Shown here: in pieces, positions 56,312-64,000 of the stretch
Position numbering within the stretch: the first letter of the stretch is position 1
How the letters are laid out: each line of letters starts with the position of its first letter
DNA from: Ascidia mentula
Taxonomy: Eukaryota; Chordata; Ascidiacea; Phlebobranchia; Ascidiidae
Length of the DNA stretch: 64,000 nucleotides
Direction: 5' to 3'
Assembly (NCBI GenBank): GCA_947561715.1
Contig: OX387203.1
Coordinates: 6,262,001 to 6,326,000, forward strand
The notes under the pieces: generated by a model
The model's input: the letters and a program-made list of their open reading frames with translations, nothing else
What the model was told of the DNA's origin: nothing
Database searches by the model: none
Program-made: the position numbers and the translations under genes

Positions 56312-58890
56312 TGTATTGAAGCACAACACGCAACAAGGACATTTTATGTCAAGATTTTGTTAAAGGCGAATTTTGATCTGAAATTGATGCGGAACGCCTC
56401 TGCTCATTAAAAGACATGCAAATCATGTCAAAATTTTAATAAAAACATCAGAAAATGCAAGGAAAAACAGGATTAAATATATGTCAGAAAGTAAATACCA
56501 TATGTATTAAAGCACAACAGGCAACAAGGAAATTTTTTGTCAGAATTTTCAAAAGGCGAATTTTAATCTGCAATTGATGCGAAACTCTTCTGCTCAATAG
56601 AAGAGATGCAAAACAAGTCAAAAGTTTGATAAAAACATTTGCAAAATGCTAGAAAAACGGGTTCAAACATTTGTCGGAAAGTGAATACCACATGTATTAA
56701 AGCACAACACGCAACAAGGAAATTTTTTGTCAGAATTTTCACAAGGCGAATTTTAATCTGCAATTGATGCGAAACTCTTCTGCTCAATAGAAGAGATGCA
56801 AAACAAGTCAAAAGTTTGATAAAAACATTTGGAAAATGCCAGAAAAACAAGGTTCAAACATTTGTCGGAAAGTGAATACCACATGAATTAAAGCACAACA
56901 GGCAACAAGGAATTTTTTTGTCAGAATTTTCAAAAGGCGAATTTTAATCTGCAATTGATGCGAAATTCTTCTGCTCAATAGAAGAGATGCAAAACAAGTC
57001 AAAAGTTTGACAAAAACATTTGGAAAATGCTAGAAAAACAGGTTCAAACATTTGTCGGAAAGTGAATACCACATGTATTAAAGCACAACACGCAACAAGG
57101 AAATTTTTTGTCAGAATTTTCAAAAGGCGAATTTTAATCTGCAATTGATGCGAAACTCTTCTGCTCAATAGAAGAGATGCAAAACAAGTCAAAAGTTTGA
57201 TAAAAACATTTGGAAAATGCCAGAAAAACAAGGTTCAAACATTTGTCGGAAAGTGAATACCACATGAATTAAAGCACAACAGGCAACAAGGAATTTTTTT
57301 GTCAGAATTTTCAAAAGGCGAATTTTAATCTGCAATTGATGCGAAATTCTTCTGCTCAATAGAAGAGATGCAAAACAAGTCAAAAGTTTGACAAAAACAT
57401 TTGGTAAATGCTAGAAAAACAGGTTCAAACATTTGTCGGAAAGTAAATACCATATGTATTAAAGCACAACAGGCAACAATTAAATTTTTTGTCAGAATTT
57501 TCAAAAGGCGAATTTTAATCTGCAATTGATGCGAAACTCTTCTGCTCAATAGAAGAGATGCAAAACAAGTCAAAAGTTTGATAAAAACATTTGGAAAATG
57601 CCAGAAAAACAAGGTTCAAACATTTGTCGGAAAGTGAATACCACATGAATTAAAGCACAACAGGCAACAAGGAATTTTTTTGTCAGAATTTTCAAAAGGC
57701 GAATTTTAATCTGCAATTGATGCGAAATTCTTCTGCTCAATAGAAGAGATGCAAAACAAGTCAAAAGTTTGACAAAAACATTTGGTAAATGCTAGAAAAA
57801 CAGGTTCAAACATTTGTCGGAAAGTAAATACCATATGTATTAAAGCACAACAGGCAACAATTAAATTTTTTGTCAGAATTTTCAAAAGGCGAATTTTAAT
57901 CTGCAATTGATGCGAAACTTTTCTGCTCAATAGAAGAGATGCAAAACAAGTCAAAAGTTTGACAAAAACATTTGGAAAATGCTAGAAAAACAGGTTCAAA
58001 CATTTGTCGGAAAGTGAATACCACATGTATTAAAGCACAACAGGCAACAAGGAAATTTTTTGTCAGAATTTTCAAAAGGCGAATTTTAATCTGCAATTGA
58101 TGCGAAACTCTTCTGCTCAATAGAAGAGATGCAAAACAAGTCAAAAGTTTGACAAAAACATTTGGAAAATGCCAGAAAAACAGGTTCAAACATTTGTCGG
58201 AAAGTGAATACCACATGTATTAAAGCACAACACGCAACAAGGAAATTTTTTGTCAGAATTTTTGAAAGGCGAATTTTAATCTGCAATTGATGCGAAATTC
58301 TTCTGCTCAATGGAAGAGATGCAAAACAAGTCAAAAGTTTGACAAAAACATTTGGAAAATGCTAGAAAAACAGGTTCAAACATTTGTCGGAAAGTGAATA
58401 CCACATGTATTAAAGCACAACAGGCAACATGGAAATTTTTTGTCAGAATTTTCAAAAGGCGAATTTTAATCTGCAATTGATGCGAAACTCTTCTGCTCAA
58501 TAGAAGAGATGCAAAACAAGTCAAAATTTTGATTAAAACATTTGGAAAATGCTAGAAAAACAAGTTCAAACATTTGTCGGAAAGTGAATACCACATGTAT
58601 TAAAGCACAACAGGCAACAAGGAAATTTTTTGTCAGAATTTTCAAAAGGCGAATTTTAATCTGCAATTGATGCGAAACTCTTCTGCTTAATAGAAGAGAT
58701 GCAAAACAAGTCAAAATTTTGATGAAAACATTTGGAAAATGCTAGAAAAACAAGTTCAAACATTTGTCGGAAAGTGAATACCACATGTATTAAAGCACAA
58801 CATGCACTTCTGCTCAAAAATAATCGAACGCAAAATTTTTATGAAAACATCAGAATCTGCTACAAGAAACAGGTTCAAACATTTGGTCGT
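56312..58890. repeat. ~190-bp satellite array, about 13 units
   Basis: Head-to-tail units of 190-191 bp, easily followed by the recurring word GCAATTGATGCGAAACTCTT and by GTCGGAAAGTGAATACCACATG. The first unit (about 56312-56500) and the last (after 58800) are the most diverged, as expected at array edges. Between 56.57 and 57.9 kb, units alternate in small variants (GAAACTC/GAAATTC, AAATTTTTT/AATTTTTTT), giving a 381-bp dimer; later units are a plain monomer series. The minus strand is open in each unit, but the frame shifts from unit to unit because 190 is not a multiple of three, so it is not coding. Confidence 0.95.
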
Positions 58891-59009
58891 AGATTGCAAC
58901 ATAAAGGTAAGAATAACAAAGGGATAAATATTCTTTTTATTTAGAATTGGCTCAAAACAGCTCGAACGCACAATCCAGGGAGACGTCTGTGAATTTCCTC
59001 CTCTCTCTT

Positions 59010-60300
59010 CAGTTCATTTTGATTTCCCCCTGGGCAAACGCTGGGCGTTAATTGTTGCGTGCTCATATCGAACTTCTTTGGTTTCGGAATTTCACAACGG
59101 AAGGACGTGGTTTAGATCCAAGTAAGTAAGCTTCGAATAAAACTTGCAAAATGATGTGGCATTAGTGCTTAGTTTGTATTTTGTTGCAAGTGATCTAACA
59201 TTCATGTTTCTTATGCACGTGTTTGAGCTGCTTTTATATGAATGTTGCATCTTTTATATGAATGTTGGCATCTCGTGTAAACATAACAGAATAATACGAC
59301 CTCGTTCCTTTCTTTGGCGCTGCAACGTACAAACATTGATTAAAAATACAGTGTAAGTTTTGAACGCACGCCTAGCTGCTTGGGATGACATGATGTTTTT
59401 CGTTGTGACTAATGTTTTTCCTAATGTTATGTGTGTGAACTAAAAGCCCGGTTTTTAACCTAATCTAAAACTTTGTGTTACATGTTTGCAATCACGGACA
59501 TGAACCCCATCTGTGATGCGGAGATATCGCCAAACTTGTTTGGATAAACTAAATTGTGGGTAAAGGCAGTGTCTTCTCTTGTCATTGGTATGTATGTAAA
59601 CTGGTATGTAACACAATGTATGTAAACTTCACTGTTTAAAGCAGTGAGACAAAACTACTAACTTGGACGACAACTTCAGATACTATAGACTAAATGCAAA
59701 TTTCGATTACACTGACATCACCCTTTCTTCCGGTGTGGGATGTGTACGGTAGGTCAGTAACATAACAACTGTTGTAAGGAGTTGCAATACCGTAAAAGTA
59801 CTTCGTGAAGGGCACAATATGAATGGATATTTACTAATATTTCATGATAAAACCATCTATATTTGTACCATCCTGCCAAAATATACAGTTTTCCGCAGTA
59901 AGTTTTTAGTCCAGATATCTGGGATGCTCAAGGACAAAGATGTCGATACGTGTGAATGCACATGAAATATGACATTGGTTGGTTATTGCTGAAGGTTAAT
60001 GTAAACGACTTGCTATAGGCAATAACCTGCAAGTCGTACAATTTTTACCATATATTTTAGTTATTTGTTTGTTTTGCACAGATTTCATGTTAATGGTCGC
60101 TACAAGGAACACATGCCGACTATAAGCAATCAATGAAAAGCGGGATTTTTGGCAGTAATCGTCACGTTGCTGCAAACCAAAAAAATAATGGGTGCATATG
60201 TTAATTTTGTAATTTTGGTTTGTTGTTATAAGGGTTTGTGACATGCTGATGGAAGATATTTTCATGTTTGCGTCAGTTTTGTGTTGTGTTTCTTGGCGTT
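59010..60300. repeat. Large direct duplicate, copy A
   Basis: Matches 62515-64000 in the same orientation with many small differences. Shared words include TTCCCCCTGGGCAAACGC, GTTAATTGTTGCGTGCTCAT, GTGGGTAAAGGCAGTGTC and GGACAAAGATGTCGATACGT. No reverse transcriptase or other mobile-element protein was recognised in it. Could be a segmental duplication or long terminal repeats of an emptied element. Confidence 0.8.
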
Positions 60301-61305
60301 CGCTTACTTATAAACTATAAACATGTGACCTTTCAACGAAGATCAATCAAACCTCTTATCAAATAACAGTTTATCATCTTGGAGACATAGTTTACAACTC
60401 AATTAATATCAACAACTTGAGATCTGCTTAGTTTGAATTGCTGTTTCGATTACTGCTTCTGAAAAAGAAACCAAGCGCAATTTCTTGCAATATGTCCTAA
60501 CTGTATAGCCTACCTTCTCATTGAATCTATGCCTCTCATATATTTTCAGAAAAGAATAACAGAAAGGTTTGTGTTTTTGTTGCGACTGATAAATAATCAA
60601 ACTATTTTGTTTAGTGGAAATAAATTTTCTTATATTTAAATAAAAAACATATCAAGCAAGTTAACTGCTTTTGACCTTGCTGGTAATTGTGCACTGGAAA
60701 GTTTGTGGAAGCCGAATGGGTATCTTAATGGCACATGTGTTCTACCGGTTTATCAATTAAAAAAGTCCGAACCCAAGAGTGTTAAAATAATATTTAGTTT
60801 TTCTTTAAAATAAAGGAATAATGCAAATATCTTTATGAGACGGGAAAGTTAAAAAATTCGTTGTGTAAATGTTAGGCTTCCAATGCCATTCAGAGCTTAC
60901 AAGTTAGATTTCGACGAAAATTAAACCACTCAAATAGTTTTTCATTTCAAGGGAAAACTTTATGTTGCTACTTGGCTTGATTTGAAGTGAGATGTGTGTG
61001 CAGATAATTATGTGGAAGGTAGGTTTCCGCTCGAGTATGCCGAAGGTTGTGGGTTCGATCCTTGGTCGTAATTGTTTTTCAGTTTATTATTTAAACTTAA
61101 ATATTGTGTGTTAATACCTGAGTTGAAGCAAGCAAACATATCCAGGTTCTTGTGATGAAGGTATGTTTCCAGTCTCGTGTTCCTGGGGTTGGGGGTTCGG
61201 TTCTCACACGAGGATTGTCGACATTGAAAATCCTCCGGTTAAATATTTTTAAAAACGAATGATAGTAAGAAACTTATTAACGCGATTTGGATGCCTCACC
61301 CTTGT
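60301..61305. other. Spacer with two tRNA-like fragments
   Basis: AT-rich and without a recognised gene. Near 61018-61068 and 61158-61212 are two related fragments (GAAGGTAGGTTTCC...GGGTTCGATCC and GAAGGTATGTTTCC...GGGTTCGGTTC) that resemble tRNA D- and T-arms. They are likely pieces of a tRNA-derived repeat family. Confidence 0.4.
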
Positions 61306-61430
61306 CACCAGCCGTGGTGTAGAGGTTACCGCCCCCCTCTATTGATGCTCTGCACCACAGTTCGAACCCCGGTAAAGTTAATACTTCTTTCCCGGTAACC
61401 GTTAATTCACTTCGGGTTCGGACTTATCCC
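61306..61430 (+). repeat. tRNA-like repeat, left arm of a long inverted pair
   Basis: GTGGTGTAGAGGTTACCGCC resembles an A-box region and AGTTCGAACCCCGG a B-box. This is followed by GGTAACCGTTAATTCACTTCGGG. The inverted counterpart is at 62311-62440. Probably a SINE. Confidence 0.6.
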
Positions 61431-61593
61431 ACTCTAACTAAATTCTTCCCGCTGGTGTCACCTCTCCGTGTGTGTGCCTGTCACGGATGGGTAAAAGTAA
61501 TTCGGTAATTATCTCCCCCACCCCCGTTAACTCACTGAAATCAGGCTAAGGATCGCGGCCAGGTAGCCCTGCGTTTAGTCAGGCTAAGAAGTC

Positions 61594-61713
61594 CCCGCTT
61601 CTGAGTTGGCCACCGAGATCCGAAAACACACCTTATGCTCCATCAGGGAGCGCCCCACCAGGGGGCAAGTGTCCCATCAGGGGGCATAGGCAGGTGGCCA
61701 ACTCAGAAGCGGG
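61594..61713. repeat. GC-rich palindrome with 21-bp arms
   Basis: CCCGCTTCTGAGTTGGCCACC at 61594-61614 has its exact inverse at 61693-61713. The loop holds short repeats around CCATCAGGGGGC. Base composition differs sharply from the AT-rich surroundings. Likely a small nonautonomous element. Confidence 0.8.
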
Positions 61714-61969
61714 CGCACAAGGAGATTAGTCAGCTAATGATTTTGAAAAATATTTAAAAAATTTGTGTATGTCCCCCGATTTTTTCTGGAATTTTTGTTT
61801 AGGTTGCCGTAGCTTTAAGTTACCTCGGGATGGGGATTACTTTTACATGGACATACATTCGGATGGCCTGATTTATGATCAGATTATCACACATTTAAGT
61901 TAGTGACTTTTATCATTGGTTGATTTATGATCAGGAACTTACTTCGATAGGATAGTGACTTTAGCTCGA

Positions 61970-62250
61970 GGGTTATGCCCATGGGTTAGTTGGAAGGGAC
62001 GTGCTACTTTAATTACCAGGTTGTGACTTACTTTGTTACGATGCGAATTTAATTTTAGGCGTATTTAGATTCCGGATTATAAGCTCGGGGGTTATGCCCA
62101 TGGGTTAGTTAGAAGAGAGGTGCTTCGTAATTACCCGGTTGTGACTTACTTTGTTAAGATAGTGAGTTTATTTATGTGCGCACTTAGATTCGGGGTCGGG
62201 ATTCTGAAGGGTTATGTCCATGAGTTAGTTTGAAAGGAGGATGTTGAGAT
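61970..62250. repeat. Three-unit tandem repeat of about 118 bp
   Basis: GGGTTATGCCCATGGGTTAGTT begins units near 61973, 62090 and 62211 (the last with changes). GGTTGTGACTTACTTTGTTA recurs inside the first two. No coding capacity. Confidence 0.75.
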
Positions 62251-62310
62251 TAATTTATCAGGACAGACCTCCATACTAAGGAGGATCACCAGTTACAAGT
62301 TACTGTGAAT

Positions 62311-62440
62311 GGGTGAAGGTTCGAACCCGAAGTGCGTTATCGGTTACCGGTGACAGATTTAACTTTACCGGGGTTCGAACTCGGGTGCAGAGGATTAAGA
62401 ACAGAGTGATATAACCTCTACACCACAACTGGTGACGAAA
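62311..62440 (-). repeat. tRNA-like repeat, right arm of a long inverted pair
   Basis: On the minus strand GTTGTGGTGTAGAGGTTATA and GAGTTCGAACCCCGGTAAAG repeat the boxes of the element at 61306, followed by GGTAACCGATAACGCACTTCGGG. The arms lie about 0.9 kb apart and enclose the palindrome and the 118-bp tandem repeat. Confidence 0.6.
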
Positions 62441-62514
62441 GTTAGCGGCGATCAAGGTGATAATGATGTTCTTGGAGATCGGATCGGAGACGTCATTTAT
62501 TTTCTTACTTCTCC

Positions 62515-64000
62515 CACTTTATTTCATCTGTATTTCCCCCTGGGCAAACGCGACGCGTTAATTGTTGCGTGCTCATATCAAATTTCTGATGCTGGTTGTG
62601 CTTCTTTAGCTTCGAAATTTCACAATGGAAGGACGTGATTTGGAGCCAAGTAAGTAAGTGTGATGTGGCACTTGTTCTCAGTTAGTGTTCTGTTGCAAGT
62701 AATACAAACATTAGTAGCTTTTGTGCATGTGTTTGCGCTGTTTTTATATATGAATGCCGCGTGTAACCATAACAGAAGAATACGACCTCGTTCGCATCTT
62801 TCGCGCTGCAACGAACAAACATTGATGAAAATACAGTAAGTTATGACACACGCCTAGCTGCTGGGATGACGTGATATTTTGCGTTGTGAGGGAATTTAAT
62901 ATGAGTGTCTCTGGGAGAGACAAGTGTTTTTTCGTGGTGTTATCTATATAGTGAAGGAATGGTGTCGTGAACTAAAAGCCGGGGTGTTAACGTAATGCAC
63001 CTTTGTGTTACATGTTTTATCTCGGATCATCAACTCCATCTGTGATGCGGAGATAGCGCCAAACTTGTTCGGATAAACTAAATTGTGGGTAAAGGCAGTG
63101 TCCTCTCTTGTCATTGGAAAATTTTTATGATGGTTATTTGTGTTGTGTATTTTTTTTTAAATCTAATAATCTTACTAATCACGCAGCAACTAAAATAGAC
63201 AAAAAACCGCACTATGAGCGGCGTAAATTTACATTAATTTTTATCACAGTTCCCACATCGTACATTTCACGATTCGGACTTTATTGATTGAAGCAGGGAA
63301 ACGAAACTACGAACTTGGAGCAACAACTTTAGATACTATTGAAGTAATGCATAGAATAAACGCAATGTTTCGATAACACTGATATCACTTTTTCTTCCAG
63401 TACGTGGAGTGTAAGGTAGGCTAATAACACAACAACTGTTGTTTCTGTTGTAAGGCGTTGCAATACCGTAAAAGTACTTGGTGAAGTGCACAATATGAAT
63501 GGATATTTACTAATAGTTCATGGCAAACGGATAAAAATCTGTAATATCTGACAAAATGTACAGTTTTCCGCACCATGGTTTTAGTCCTGATATCTGGAAT
63601 GCTCAAGGACAAAGATGTCGATACGTGTGAATGCACATGAAATATGATATTGGTTGGTTATGACTGGAGCTTAATGTAAATACATGTTATGGGTAACAAC
63701 CTAAAGTTTATTATGTCCAATTATCAACAAAATCATTCAAGGTTTTCAGATAATTTTGTTTGATTATTTTTATATTTTGTACAGATAGCATGTTATTGGT
63801 CGCTACAAGGAACACATACTATAAGCAATGTATGGACATCAAGATTTTTGGCAGTATTCGTCACGTTGTTGCCAACCAAAAAAACTAAGAGTTCATATGT
63901 TAATTTCGTAAATTTTGAATTGTTATTGTGACATGTTGAAGGAAGAATTTTTCGTGTTTTGCGTCAGTTTTGTAATGTGTTGTTTTCCTTGGCGTTCGTT
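62515..64000. repeat. Large direct duplicate, copy B (runs to the window edge)
   Basis: Counterpart of 59010-60300. It is about 200 bp longer through small insertions (for example near 62880-62950 and 63120-63260). It may continue past the window. A frame of 68 codons ending at 62638 overlaps its start but is not conserved in length in copy A, so I do not call a gene. Confidence 0.8.

Noticed and set aside
56563..58714. Series of 64-106 codon open frames on the minus strand with near-identical peptides
   Set aside because: They are read through the 190-bp satellite; the unit length is not a multiple of three, so the frame changes each unit and no continuous protein exists.
62432..62638. 68-codon frame at the start of duplicate copy B
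   Set aside because: The frame in copy A differs in length and start; both lie in a repeat, so coding is unlikely.
59010..64000. Complete LTR retrotransposon
   Set aside because: Long direct repeats are present, but no gag, protease, reverse transcriptase or integrase frame lies between them.

Overview
The window is animal nuclear DNA. It is AT-rich, with many small exons, GT-AG introns and conserved phases. I infer a solitary ascidian tunicate of the Ciona type: compact genes, paired AA15 copper oxygenases with chitin-binding tails, and EGF/ZP coat-type proteins. The species is not proven by the sequence. No rRNA, intact tRNA or CRISPR was seen. All exon maps were built by hand from splice sites, reading phase and agreement between paralogues.

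Layout. Positions 103-374 may hold the end of a small cysteine-rich gene. Positions 394-19700 (minus strand) hold a tandem array of three intact 15-exon genes, each coding for about 590 residues: signal peptide, six EGF-like domains, a complete ZP module and a basic furin-type site. The middle gene is a chimera made by a tandem duplication whose breakpoint lies in intron 1. Head-to-head with this array, 20472-27809 (plus) holds two 8-exon paralogues of 390 residues with the unusual order signal peptide, Ly6/uPAR, sushi, degenerate von Willebrand A.

28903-35003 (plus) is a 16-exon YME1L-type mitochondrial AAA metalloprotease. 37528-40138 (plus) and 41365-43483 (minus) are a convergent pair of AA15 lytic polysaccharide monooxygenases with Thr/Pro linkers and C-terminal CBM14 domains; the plus copy has a frame problem at exon 3. 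47157-53925 (minus) is a 17-exon sortilin.

From 56.3 kb to the end the window is repeat-rich: a ~190-bp satellite with a partial dimeric order, two ~1.3-1.5 kb direct duplicates, inverted tRNA-like repeats, a 118-bp tandem repeat and a GC-rich palindrome.

Two genes (YME1L and sortilin) are housekeeping. The other seven encode secreted or matrix proteins, in local duplicate families: EGF-ZP x3, LU-sushi-vWA x2, AA15-CBM14 x2. A role of the first two families in the egg coat or another extracellular coat, and of the AA15 enzymes in chitin or tunic-cellulose turnover, is inference.
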